From assembly GCF_902167145.1 (NCBI RefSeq), contig NC_050105.1, forward strand, positions 140,167,988 through 140,231,987: DNA of 64,000 nt, in the 5' to 3' direction. Origin of the DNA: Zea mays (taxonomy: Eukaryota; Streptophyta; Magnoliopsida; Poales; Poaceae). A program made the position numbers and the translations under genes. This document shows, one piece after another, positions 44,735-55,818 of the stretch. Every line of letters starts with the position of its first letter. Within the stretch, counting starts at the first letter, position 1. The notes beneath the pieces are model-generated. The model searched no databases, was not told the DNA's origin, and saw only the letters and a list, made by a program, of their open reading frames with translations.

Positions 44735-46394
44735 TCAGAACCCCTTAGCCTTCACGGCTTCGATGGTTGGCACCACCTTACGACCCTTCTTTTTTGTCTT
44801 CCCTGCCTTCACGTTGTCCTGATTTATCAGCTCCATGATTGCCTCCATTTGGTTCTTGGTAAGAGGCCTTGTGAATAGACTTGCGATCTGCTCAAATGAA
44901 TCATCAAAATCAGCAAAGTCTGAAGAAATAGAGCCATCTGGAATTTTAACTGCAGAGTTGTTAATTTTGGCGCGAATGATTTCCTGAGCTTTGGATATTG
45001 CATCTCGGTTAGTACCAGTCTTAAAGTTTTTCTTCGCAGCCAACCTAACGCTTGATCTTCTAGTGATGGGTTGCTTCTGAATTTTTAATGTATGTGGTGA
45101 ATTGGTCGTGTTACTTTTCGGCAGAGATGGGATCAGTGGTGGTTCTGGTGGCGTTGTTATTTCCGCGATGAAGTTGGTCAACTGAGTATTGTCGGCTAAG
45201 TTGTTCCCTGTCTTCAGAGCAGGAGAAACTATCAAGGTTTCATGGTTATTGTTATCCACTGGTTGAAAATCTGGTTGACACATTGGATGGTTATCGCTAA
45301 CGCCCGACTGAAAAACTGGGTAGGACAAATTATGGATACTTGGGGCCCCCATTTGGCCGACTCGTTCAGCAGCTGGCAAGTTGTGATGTACAGCTTGAAT
45401 AGCATTCACGAGTTGGGAGCCCAGCAACTCAGCCGGTTGGACAACTATGGACTTAGCTAGAGTAGAATTGTTCAGGGTCAGAGCATTGTCTAAACTATTG
45501 AGGACAGCAGCTGGCAAGTTGTGATCTACAGCTTGATTATCGTTAACCAGTTGGGAGCCTAAAAATTCAGACGGTTGGACAGCTGGGGCCTTGGCAGGAA
45601 TAGAATTTTTCAGGGCCAGAACACTGTCTAAGCTATTGAGAATTGTGGCGAAAACATTATTAAGATCAACAGAATTGGTTACCTTGCACTTGGAGGCATC
45701 AGGGTCATGTGAGGCTTCCTGGTTGACACCGCCAACAGACCCTGGCGTGCTTCCAACACCAGCAGCAAGCTCCAGGCCGCCAACCTGCGGCCAGACAGCA
45801 GAGACAACAGGGTCTGCAAAAGAAACAGTTTTGCCCTTTCTCTTGGGCACCCAGCAGCGAGTTGGTGGTGACATCCCCAGACCATGACGACGGAAAGGAG
45901 TTGAATGCCTATGCTTGTCGTTGGAGCTATAGCAGTCATCCATCCCTCCCCGGCATCGCGATGAACGCGCCCAACCGGAAAGACTGCGGTGCCGACGGTT
46001 TCCACTGCGTCTGTCACGCTGAAAGTCCCCCTCATCATCATCGTGGCCCCAGTCACGACGCACAGTCTCTCTACCTCTGAAAGTTTCTGTACGTCCTCTT
46101 TTTTCACCCAATGAGTCCGGGGCGCCATAGTTCCAGACAAATTCTCTTCGCTGCTTGCGATTAGGAGGCCCCCCTGGATCCCCTCCCATGGAGGAAGGAG
46201 AGGTCTTCCACCACCTCGATGTGATTGCGAAGAGTGTATACATGGCCAGTTTTCAGATCGGACGGTTCATCATGATGAGCACCAGAAAGCGGCAATGGCG
46301 TGCTAACTGGTGGAAGCTCCCTGTCCGGTTCTAAAACCGTAAGCTGTACCTCTTTGGGTATGTCACAAGGGTCAGAGCACCATGCCCAAAGATC
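44735..46394 (-). pseudogene. LINE ORF1, downstream part
   Basis: Continues ORF1 from 55819 across the Sirevirus insertion. The first residues after the target duplication (DLWAWCSDPCDIPKEVQL) are a standard plant LINE ORF1 block. A single-base shift in a run of six C (46169-46174 on the plus strand) moves the frame. The remainder is a 502-codon open frame to 44735, hydrophilic and basic, rich in Ser/Arg. It contains two near-identical repeats of a PAAVLNSLDNAL segment and ends with a lysine-rich tail. About 330 bp separate it from ORF2. Confidence 0.85.
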
Positions 46395-46598
46395 GAAGGT
46401 GAAAGGGAATTAGGCTTACACCTAGTTCCTATATAATTTTGGTGGTTGAATTGCCCAACACAAATCTTTGGACTAACTAGTTTGCCCAAGTATATAGATT
46501 ATACAGGTGCAAAAGGTTCACATTCAGTCAATAAAAAGACCAAGTGTTGGATTCAACAAAGGAGCAATGAGGCAACCGAGGGCACCTCTGGCTGGAGG

Positions 46599-47092
46599 CA
46601 CCGGACTGTCCGGTGTGCACCGGACAGTGTCCGGTGCGCCCAGAGGACACCAACTCAAACTCTTCGCCCTCGGGAATTCTCGGAAGCCGGCGCGCTATAA
46701 TTCACCGGACTGTCCGGTGTGCACCGGACATGTCCGGTGCTCCAAGGAAGCGCGGTCTCCGGAACTCTCCAGCCTCGGGTTCGCGCGGCAGCCGCTCCGC
46801 TAAAATTCACCGGACTGTCCGGTGTACACCGGACTGTCCGGTGTGCCAGCGGAGCAACGGCTCCCTGCGGCGCCAACGGCTCCCTGCGGTGCATTTAATG
46901 CGCGCGCAGCGCGCGCAGACGTCAGGCACGCCCATACTGGTGCACCGGACATCAAACAGTACATGTCCGGTGTGCACCGGACACCCAGGCGGGCCCACAA
47001 GTCTGAAGCTCCAACGGCTAGAATCCAACGGCAGTGATGACGTGGCAGGGGGCACCGGACTGTCCGGTGTGCACCGGACTGTCCGGTGCGCC
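46599..47092. repeat. U3 palindrome array of element 3
   Basis: Copies of CACCGGACTGTCCGGTG, some with ACATGTCC or CAGTGTCC centres, partly as tandem pairs (46702-46740, 46808-46843, 47051-47092). Two CCAACGGCTCCCTGCGG repeats and GCGCGCAGCGCGCGC sit between them. They are repeated exactly in the 3' LTR. Confidence 0.85.
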
Positions 47093-47136
47093 ATCGAACA
47101 GACAGGTTCCCAACGGCCACATTTGGTGGTTGGGGC

Positions 47137-47144
47137 TATAAATA
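47137..47144 (+). promoter_or_regulatory. TATA box of element 3 5' LTR
   Basis: TATAAATA in GGGGCTATAAATACCCC, itself within a small inverted repeat. The same sequence is at 55243-55250. Confidence 0.8.
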
Positions 47145-47711
47145 CCCCAACCACCCCTCCATTCATTGCATCCAAGTTTTCCACTTCCCAACTACTACAA
47201 GAGCTCTAGCATTCAATTCTAGACACACCAAAGAGATCAAATCCTCTCCAATTCCACACAAAGCCCTAGTGACTAGTGAGAGTGATTTGTTGTGTTCATT
47301 TGAGCTCTTGCGCTTGGATTGCTTTCTCTCTTTCATTCTTTCTTGCGATCAATACTCACTTGTAACCAAGGCAAGAGACACCAATTGTGTGGTGGTCCTT
47401 GCGGGGAGGTTTTGCTCCCGGTTAATTTGAGAAGAGAAAGCTCACTCGGTCCGAGGGACCGTTTGAGAGAGGGAAAGGGTTGAAAGAGACCCGGCCTTGG
47501 TGGCCTCCTCAACGGGGAGTAGGTTTGCAAGAACCGAACCTCGGTAAAACAAATCCGTGTGTCTCACTTCATTATTCGCTTGCGATTTGTTTTTGCGCCC
47601 TCTCTCGCGGACTAGTTTATATTTCTAACGCTAACCCGGCTTGTAGTTGTGTTTATATTTGTAAATTTCAGTTTCGCCCTATTCACCCCCCCCCTCTAGG
47701 CGACTATCAAT

Positions 47712-47723
47712 TGGTATCAGAGC
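47712..47723 (+). other. Primer binding site (initiator Met-tRNA) of element 3
   Basis: TGGTATCAGAGC, two bases after the 5' LTR; the standard complement of the initiator methionyl tRNA 3' end. Confidence 0.92.
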
Positions 47724-47757
47724 CCGGTACTTCATTAGAGCCTAACCGCTCGAAGTG

Positions 47758-50451
47758 ATGTCGGGAGATCACGCCAAGAAGGAGATGGAGACCGGCGAAA
47801 AGCCCACTACAAGCCACGGGAGCACTTCATCGGAAGAGTCCCGCACCAAAAGGAGGGAAAAGAAGAAGAGCTCCTCCAACAAAGGGAAGGAGAAGAAATC
47901 TTCTTCTCACCACAAAGAGAAGAAGGAAAAATCTTCTTCCCACAAGCCGCATCGGAAAGGCGACAAGCACAAGAGGATGAGGAAAGTGGTCTACTACGAG
48001 ACCGACACTTCATCAACATCGACCTCCGACTCCGATGCGCCCTCCGTCACTTCTAAGCGCCAAGAGCGCAAGAAGTATAGTAAGATCCCCCTACACTATC
48101 CTCGCGTTTCCAAACATACACCTTTACTTTCCGTCCCATTAGGCAAACCACCAACTTTTGATGGTGAAGATTACGCTAGGTGGAGCGACTTAATGCGATT
48201 TCATCTAACCTCGCTCCACAAAAGCATATGGGATGTTGTTGAGTTTGGTGCACAGGTACCGTCAGTAGGGGATGAGGACTATGATGAGGATGAGGTGGCC
48301 CAAATCGAGCACTTCAACTCCCAAGCCACAACCATACTCCTTGCCTCTCTAAGCAAGGAGGAATATAACAAAGTGCAAGGGTTGAAAAATGCAAAGGAGA
48401 TTTGGGACCTACTCAAGACGGCGCACGAGGGTGATGAACTCACCAAGATCACCAAGCGGGAAACGATCGAGGGGGAGCTCGGTCGTTTTCGTCTTCGCCA
48501 AGGGGAAGAGCCACAAGACATGTACAACCGGCTCAAAACCTTGGTGAACCAAGTGCGCAACCTCGGGAGCATAAAGTGGGACGACCACGAGGTGGTTAAG
48601 GTTATTCTAAGATCCCTCATTTTCCTTAACCCCACGCAAGTTCAATTGATTCGTGGTAATCCTAGATACACTAAAATGACCCCCGAGGAAGTTATCGGGA
48701 ATTTTGTGAGCTTTGAATGCATGATCAAAGGCTCCAAGAAAATCAACGAGCTTGACGAACCATCCACATCCGAGGCGCAACCGGTAGCCTTCAAGGCAAC
48801 GGAGGATAAGAAGGAGGAGTCTACACCAAGTAGACAACCAATCGACGCCTCCAAGCTCGACAATGAGGAAATGGCGCTCGTCATCAAGAGCTTCCGCCAA
48901 ATCCTCAAACAAAGGAGGGGAAAAGACTACAAGTCCCGCTCCAAGAAGGTTTGCTACAAATGTGGTAAGCCCGGTCATTTTATTGCTAAATGTCCCATAT
49001 CTAGTGACAGTGACCGAGGCGACGACAAGAAGGGGAGAAGAAAGGAGAAGAAGAGGTACTACAAGAAGAAGGGCGGCGATGCTCATGTTTGTCGGGAGTG
49101 GGATTCCGACGAAAGCTCAAGCGACTCCTCCGACGACGAGGACGCCGCCAACATCGCCGTCACCAAGGGACTTCTTTTCCCCAACGTCGGCCACAAGTGC
49201 CTCATGGCAAAGGACGGCAAAAAGAAGGTTAAATCCAACTCCTCCACTAAATATGAATCTTCTAGTGATGATAATGCTAGTGATGAGGAAGATAATTTGC
49301 GTTCCCTTTTTGCCAACCTTAACATAGCTCAAAAAGAAAAATTAAATGAATTAGTTAGTGCTATTCATGAAAAGGATGACCTTTTGGAGTCCCAAGAGGA
49401 TTGTCTAATTAAAGAAAACAAAAAACATGTTAAGGTTAAAAAGGCTTATGCTCTAGAAGTAGAAAAATGTGAAAAATTATCTAGTGAGCTAAGCACTTGC
49501 CGTGAGATGATTGACAACCTTAGGAATGAAAATGCTATTTTAAATGCTAAGGCTGATTCACATGTTTGTAATGGTTCAAATCCCAATCTTAGAGATGATA
49601 ATGTTGACTTGCTTGCTAAGATTGATGAATTGAATGTATCTCTTGCTAGCCTTAGATTAGAGAATGAAAATTTAATTGCTAAGGCTAAAGATTTTGATGT
49701 TTGCAAAATTACCATTTCCAATCTTAAAGATAAAAATGATATTCTTCATGCTAAGATTGTGGAACTTGATTCTTGCAAACCCTCTACATCTACCATTGAG
49801 CATGTTACTATTTGTGCTAGATGTAGAGATATTGATGTTAATGCTATTCATGATCACATGATCTTAATTAAGCAACAAAATGATCATATAGCTAAACTTG
49901 ATGCTAAAATTGCCGAGCACAACTTAGAAAATGAGAAATTTAAATTTGCTCGTAGCATACTTTATAATGGGAGACGCCCCGGCATTAAGGATGGCATTGG
50001 CTTCCAAAGGGGAGACAATGTCAAAATTAGTGCCCCTCCTAAGAGTTTGTCCAACTTTGTTAAGGGCAAAGCTCCCATGCCTCAGGATAACGAGGGTTAC
50101 ATTTTATACCCTGCCGGTTATCCCGAGGACAAAATTAGGAAAATTCATTCTAGGAAGTCTCACTCTGGCCCTAATCATGCTTTTATGTATAAGGGTGAGA
50201 CATCTAGTTCTAGGCAACCAACCCATGCCAAGTTGCCTAAAAGGAAAACTCCTAATGCATCAAATGATCATGCTATTTCATTTAAAACTTTTGATGCTTC
50301 TTATGTGTTGACTAACAAATCCGGCAAAGTAGTTGCCAAATATGTTGGGGGCAAGCACAAGGGGTCAAAAACTTGTGTTTGGGTACCCAAAGTTCTTGTG
50401 TCTAATGCCAAAGGACCCAAAACCATTTGGGTACCTAAAGTCAAGAACTAA
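47758..50451 (+). CDS. gag: Gag polyprotein of Sirevirus element 3
   Basis: 897-residue structural protein starting at the ATG at 47758. It has a strongly basic lysine/serine N-terminus (KKSSSNKGKEKKSSSHH), then the copia Gag core (PLGKPPTFDGEDYARW near residue 125), a single CCHC knuckle (CYKCGKPGHFIAKC near residue 398), lysine-rich and acidic Ser/Asp patches, and a long coiled-coil-prone segment with repeated LRxEN-type units. It also carries the CARC motif and a C-terminus with two WVPK motifs. It is longer than the Gags of elements 1 and 2, mainly in the coiled region. The frame is intact. Confidence 0.94.
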   Translation: MSGDHAKKEMETGEKPTTSHGSTSSEESRTKRREKKKSSSNKGKEKKSSSHHKEKKEKSSSHKPHRKGDKHKRMRKVVYYETDTSSTSTSDSDAPSVTSKRQERKKYSKIPLHYPRVSKHTPLLSVPLGKPPTFDGEDYARWSDLMRFHLTSLHKSIWDVVEFGAQVPSVGDEDYDEDEVAQIEHFNSQATTILLASLSKEEYNKVQGLKNAKEIWDLLKTAHEGDELTKITKRETIEGELGRFRLRQGEEPQDMYNRLKTLVNQVRNLGSIKWDDHEVVKVILRSLIFLNPTQVQLIRGNPRYTKMTPEEVIGNFVSFECMIKGSKKINELDEPSTSEAQPVAFKATEDKKEESTPSRQPIDASKLDNEEMALVIKSFRQILKQRRGKDYKSRSKKVCYKCGKPGHFIAKCPISSDSDRGDDKKGRRKEKKRYYKKKGGDAHVCREWDSDESSSDSSDDEDAANIAVTKGLLFPNVGHKCLMAKDGKKKVKSNSSTKYESSSDDNASDEEDNLRSLFANLNIAQKEKLNELVSAIHEKDDLLESQEDCLIKENKKHVKVKKAYALEVEKCEKLSSELSTCREMIDNLRNENAILNAKADSHVCNGSNPNLRDDNVDLLAKIDELNVSLASLRLENENLIAKAKDFDVCKITISNLKDKNDILHAKIVELDSCKPSTSTIEHVTICARCRDIDVNAIHDHMILIKQQNDHIAKLDAKIAEHNLENEKFKFARSILYNGRRPGIKDGIGFQRGDNVKISAPPKSLSNFVKGKAPMPQDNEGYILYPAGYPEDKIRKIHSRKSHSGPNHAFMYKGETSSSRQPTHAKLPKRKTPNASNDHAISFKTFDASYVLTNKSGKVVAKYVGGKHKGSKTCVWVPKVLVSNAKGPKTIWVPKVKN

Positions 50452-50464
50452 AATTGTTTTGTAG

Positions 50465-53400
50465 GTTTATGCATCCGGGGGCTCAAGTTGGATACTCGAC
50501 AGCGGGTGCACAAACCACATGACCGGGGAGAAAAGGATGTTCTCCTCATATGAGAAAAACCAAGATCCCCAACGAGCTATCACATTCGGGGATGGAAATC
50601 AAGGTTTGGTCAAAGGTTTTGGTAAAATTGCCATATCTCCTGATCATTCTATTTCCAATGTTTTTCTTGTTGATTCATTAGATTACAACTTGCTTTCCGT
50701 TTCCCAATTATGTCAAATGGGCTACAACTGTCTATTCACTGATGTAGGTGTCACTGTCTTTAGAAGAAGTGATGACTCAATAGCATTTAAGGGAGTGCTA
50801 GAGGGTCAGCTATACTTGGTAGATTTTGATAGAGCTGAACTCGACACTTGCTTAATTGCTAAGACTAACATGGGTTGGCTCTGGCACCGCCGACTAGCCC
50901 ATGTTGGGATGAAGAATCTTCACAAACTTCTAAAGGGAGAACACATTTTAGGATTAACAAATGTTCATTTTGAGAAAGACAGGGTTTGTAGCGCATGCCA
51001 GGCGGGAAAGCAAGTTGGAACCCATCATCCACACAAGAACATCATGACGACCGACAGGCCACTGGAGCTCCTACACATGGATCTATTCGGCCCGATTGCT
51101 TACATAAGCATCGGCGGGAGTAAGTACTGTCTAGTTATTGTGGATGATTATTCTCGCTTCACTTGGGTATTCTTTTTACAGGAAAAATCTCAAACCCAAG
51201 AGACTTTAAAGGGATTCTTGAGACGGGCTCAAAATGAGTTCGGCTTAAGAATCAAGAAAATAAGAAGCGACAACGGGACGGAGTTCAAGAACTCTCAAAT
51301 TGAAAGCTTTCTTGAGGAAGAGGGCATCAAGCATGAGTCTCTTCTCCCTACACCCCACAACAAAATGGTGTAGTGGAGAGGAAGAATCGAACTCTATTGG
51401 ACATGGCAAGGACCATGCTTGATGAGTACAAGACACCGGACCGGTTTTGGGCCGAAGCGGTCAACACCGCCTGCTACGCCATCAACCGGTTATATCTTCA
51501 CCGAATCCTCAAGAAGACATCATATGAACTCCTAACCGGTAAAAAGCCCAACATTTCATACTTTAGAGTTTTTGGTAGCAAATGCTTTATTCTTGTTAAA
51601 AGAGGTAGAAAATCTAAATTTGCTCCTAAAACTGTAGAAGGTTTTTTACTTGGTTATGACTCAAACACAAGGGCATATAGAGTCTTTAACAAGTCCACTG
51701 GACTAGTAGAAGTCTCATGTGACGTTGTGTTTGATGAAATTAACGGCTCTCAAGTAGAGCAAGTTGATCTTGATGAGATAGGTAATGAAGAGGCTCCGTA
51801 CATTGCGCTAAGGAACATGTCCATTGGGGATGTGTGTCCTAAGGAATCCGAAGAGCCTCCACATGCACAAGATCAACCGTCCTCCTCCATGCAAGCATCT
51901 CCACCGACTCAAAATGAGGTTGAAGCTCAAGTTGATGAAGTAGAAGATCAAGCAAATGAGCCACCTCAAGATGATGGCAATAATCAAGGGGGAGATGCAA
52001 ATGATCAAGAAAAGGAGGATGAGCAAGAACCAAGGCCACCACACCCAAGAGTTCACCAAGCAATCCAACGAGATCACCCCGTCGACACCATCCTCGGCGA
52101 CATTCATAAGGGGGTAACTACTCGATCTCGGGTTGCACATTTTTGTGAGCATTACTCTTTTGTTTCCTCTATTGAGCCACACAGGGTAGAGGAAGCACTT
52201 CAAGATTCGGATTGGGTGATGGCGATGCAAGAGGAGCTCAACAACTTCACGAGGAATGAGGTATGGCATTTGGTTCCACGTCCTAACCAAAATGTTGTAG
52301 GAACCAAATGGGTCTTCCGCAACAAGCAAGATGAGCATGGTGTGGTGACAAGGAACAAAGCTCGACTTGTGGCCAAGGGATACTCCCAAGTCGAAGGTTT
52401 GGATTTCGGTGAAACCTATGCACCCGTAGCTAGGCTTGAGTCAATTCGCATATTATTGGCCTATGCTACTTACCATGGCTTTAAGCTTTATCAAATGGAC
52501 GTGAAAAGTGCTTTCCTCAACGGACCAATCAAGGAAGAGGTCTATGTTGAGCAACCTCCCGGCTTTGAAGACAGTGAGTACCCCAATCATGTCTATAGGC
52601 TCTCTAAGGCGCTTTATGGGCTCAAGCAAGCCCCAAGAGCATGGTATGAATGCCTAAGAGATTTCCTTATTGCTAATGGCTTCAAAGTCGGCAAGGCCGA
52701 TCCTACACTCTTTACTAAAACTCTTGAAAATGACTTGTTTGTATGCCAAATTTATGTTGATGATATTATATTTGGGTCTACTAACGAGTCTACTTGTGAA
52801 GAGTTTAGTAGGATCATGACACAGAAATTCGAGATGTCTATGATGGGGGAGTTGAAGTATTTTCTAGGATTTCAAGTCAAGCAACTCCAAGAGGGCACCT
52901 TCATTAGCCAAACAAAGTACACTCAAGACATTCTAATCAAGTTTGGAATGAAGGATGCCAAGCCCATCAAGACACCCATGGGAACCAATGGGCATCTCGA
53001 CCTCGACACGGGAGGTAAGTCCGTGGATCAAAAGGTATACCGGTCGATGATAGGATCATTACTCTATTTATGTGCATCTCGACCGGACATTATGCTTTCC
53101 GTTTGCATGTGTGCAAGATTTCAATCCGACCCTAAGGAATCTCACCTTACGGCCGTAAAACGAATCTTGAGATATTTGGCTTATACACCTAAGTTTGGGC
53201 TTTGGTACCCTCGGGGATCCACTTTTGATTTGATTGGTTATTCGGATGCCGATTGGGCGGGGTGTAAGATTAATAGGAAGAGCACATCGGGGACTTGCCA
53301 GTTCTTGGGAAGATCCTTGGTGTCATGGGCTTCAAAGAAGCAAAATTCGGTCGCTCTTTCCACCGCCGAAGCCGAGTATATTGCCGCAGGTCATTGTTGC

Positions 53401-53709
53401 GCGCAATTGCTTTGGATGAGGCAAACCCTGCGGGACTACGGTTACAAATTAACCAAAGTCCCTTTGCTATGTGATAATGAAAGTGCAATCAAAATGGCCG
53501 ACAATCCCGTCGAGCATAGCCGCACTAAGCACATAGCCATTCGGTATCATTTTCTTAGGGATCACCAACAAAAGGGAGATATCGAGATTTCTTATATTAA
53601 CACTAAAGATCAATTAGCCGATATCTTTACCAAGCCTCTTGATGAACAAACTTTTACCAAACTTAGGCATGAGCTCAATATTCTTGATTCTAGAAATTTC
53701 TTTTGCTAA
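50465..53709 (+). pseudogene. pol: Pol polyprotein of element 3 (PR-IN-RT-RNaseH), one-base frameshift in integrase
   Basis: The frame opens at 50465 immediately after TAG (50462-50464) at an AG|GT junction and is shifted relative to gag. Protease ([12 protein letters not shown]), HHCC finger ([17 protein letters not shown]) and the first two integrase catalytic aspartates (HMDLFGP; RSDNGTEF) are in the first part. One T is missing near 51338 compared with elements 1 and 2, so this frame stops at 51373. The second part (51373-53709) carries the rest of integrase ([13 protein letters not shown]), reverse transcriptase (YVDDIIFG), and RNase H ([16 protein letters not shown]). The break falls just before the catalytic glutamate of integrase. 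Since the LTRs are almost identical, either the shift arose very recently, or this copy was mobilised in trans, or the base is a sequencing error. Confidence 0.92.
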
Positions 53710-53987
53710 CTTGCACACATAGCTCATTTATATACCTTTGATCATATCTCTTTCATATGCTATGACTAATATGTTTTTCAAGCGTATTTCAAACCAAGTC
53801 ATAGGTGTATTGAAAGGAAATTGGAGTCTTCGGCGAAGACAAAGGCTTCCACTCCGTAACTCATCCTTCGCCATCGCTCCAAGAAAAGGATTTCGTCTTT
53901 GGTATAATCTTAACTCATTTACTTATGACCAAAGGGGAAGAAATTACTTCGAGGGCTCTAATGATTCCGTTTTTGGCGATTCATGCC

Positions 53988-54504
53988 AAAAAGGGGGAGA
54001 AATGAGCCCAAAGCAAAAGGACCGCACCACCACAAATTTCAAAAACTTAGTACTTTCCAAAAGTATTTTTCAATTGGTATCCTATTGTGTTCAAAAGGGG
54101 GAGAAAGCAGTATTTCAAAAATGGTATATCAAAACCCTCTTGAACACTAAGAGGAGTATCTCTTTTAGGGGGAGTTTTGTTAAAGTCAAAGGAAAAGCAT
54201 TTAAAACAAGGGGAGAAAATTTCAAATCTTGAAAATGCTTTGCAAACTCTTATTCATTTACCTGTGAATATTTGCAAAAGATCTTTAAAATGGATTTACA
54301 AAAGAATTTGCAAAAACAAAACATGTGGTGCAAAAGTGGTCCAAAATGTTAAAAATGAAAGAAACAATCCATGCATATCTTGTAAGTATGTTTATTGGCT
54401 CAATTCCAAGCAACCTTTACACTTACATTATGCAAACTAGTTCAATTATGCACTTCTATATTTGCTTTGGTTTGTGTTGGCATCAATCACCAAAAAGGGG
54501 GAGA
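53988..54504 (+). promoter_or_regulatory. PPT-like motif series and true polypurine tract of element 3
   Basis: AAAAAGGGGGAGAAA at 53988-54002, AAAAGGGGGAGAAAG at 54093-54107, AGGGGGAG at 54167-54174, AAGGGGAGAAAA at 54208-54219, and the true PPT AAAAAGGGGGAGA at 54492-54504 just before the 3' LTR. Confidence 0.75.
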
Positions 54505-54505
54505 T

Positions 54506-55813
54506 TGAAAGGGAATTAGGCTTACACCTAGTTCCTATATAATTTTGGTGGTTGAATTGCCCAACACAAATCTTTGGACTAACTAGTTTGCCCAAGTATA
54601 TAGATTATACAGGTGCAAAAGGTTCACATTCAGTCAATAAAAAGACCAAGTGTTGGATTCAACAAAGGAGCAATGAGGCAACCGAGGGCACCTCTGGCTG
54701 GAGGCACCGGACTGTCCGGTGTGCACCGGACAGTGTCCGGTGCGCCCAGAGGACACCAACTCAAACTCTTCGCCCTCGGGAATTCTCGGAAGCCGGCGCG
54801 CTATAATTCACCGGACTGTCCGGTGTGCACCGGACATGTCCGGTGCTCCAAGGAAGCGCGGTCTCCGGAACTCTCCAGCCTCGGGTTCGCGCGGCAGCCG
54901 CTCCGCTAAAATTCACCGGACTGTCCGGTGTACACCGGACTGTCCGGTGTGCCAGCGGAGCAACGGCTCCCTGCGGCGCCAACGGCTCCCTGCGGTGCAT
55001 TTAATGCGCGCGCAGCGCGCGCAGACGTCAGGCACGCCCATACTGGTGCACCGGACATCAAACAGTACATGTCCGGTGTGCACCGGACACCCAGGCGGGC
55101 CCACAAGTCTGAAGCTCCAACGGCTAGAATCCAACGGCAGTGATGACGTGGCAGGGGGCACCGGACTGTCCGGTGTGCACCGGACTGTCCGGTGCGCCAT
55201 CGAACAGACAGGTTCCCAACGGCCACATTTGGTGGTTGGGGCTATAAATACCCCAACCACCCCTCCATTCATTGCATCCAAGTTTTCCACTTCCCAACTA
55301 CTACAAGAGCTCTAGCATTCAATTCTAGACACACCAAAGAGATCAAATCCTCTCCAATTCCACACAAAGCCCTAGTGACTAGTGAGAGTGATTTGTTGTG
55401 TTCATTTGAGCTCTTGCGCTTGGATTGCTTTCTCTCTTTCATTCTTTCTTGCGATCAATACTCACTTGTAACCAAGGCAAGAGACACCAATTGTGTGGTG
55501 GTCCTTGCGGGGAGGTTTTGCTCCCGGTTAATTTGAGAAGAGAAAGCTCACTCGGTCCGAGGGACCGTTTGAGAGAGGGAAAGGGTTGAAAGAGACCCGG
55601 CCTTGGTGGCCTCCTCAACGGGGAGTAGGTTTGCAAGAACCGAACCTCGGTAAAACAAATCCGTGTGTCTCACTTCATTATTCGCTTGCGATTTGTTTTT
55701 GCGCCCTCTCTCGCGGACTAGTTTATATTTCTAACGCTAACCCGGCTTGTAGTTGTGTTTATATTTGTAAATTTCAGTTTCGCCCTATTCACCCCCCCTC
55801 TAGGCGACTATCA
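54506..55813 (+). repeat. 3' LTR of element 3 (1308 bp)
   Basis: Appears identical to 46400-47709 except for seven instead of nine C in the terminal run. TATA box at 55243-55250. Confidence 0.96.
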
Positions 55814-55818
55814 GAAGG

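Larger units (their letters stand above)
46400..47709 (+). repeat. 5' LTR of element 3 (1310 bp)
   Basis: Begins TGAAAGGGAATTAGG and ends GGCGACTATCA. It contains about nine CACCGGACTGTCCGGTG-type palindromes (46599-47092), the TATA box TATAAATA (47137-47144) and TATTCACC...CTCTAGG with nine C near its end. Confidence 0.96.
46400..55813 (+). mobile_element. Sirevirus-type Ty1/copia LTR retrotransposon, element 3 (Opie/Ji-like), very young
   Basis: A complete 9414-bp element inserted in LINE ORF1, flanked by target duplication GAAGG (46395-46399 and 55814-55818). LTRs are 46400-47709 and 54506-55813 and appear identical by eye except for a C run of 9 against 7. gag is open; pol has a one-base deletion near 51338. 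The PBS, PPT-like motifs and PPT are present. LTR identity marks it as the youngest insertion in the window. Its LTR (TGAAAGGGAATTAGGC) is related to but distinct from that of element 2. Confidence 0.96.

Noticed and set aside
44735..46243. Independent host gene encoding a 502-residue protein
   Set aside because: It is the downstream part of LINE ORF1: the frame upstream of it continues into the other ORF1 half across the Sirevirus insertion.
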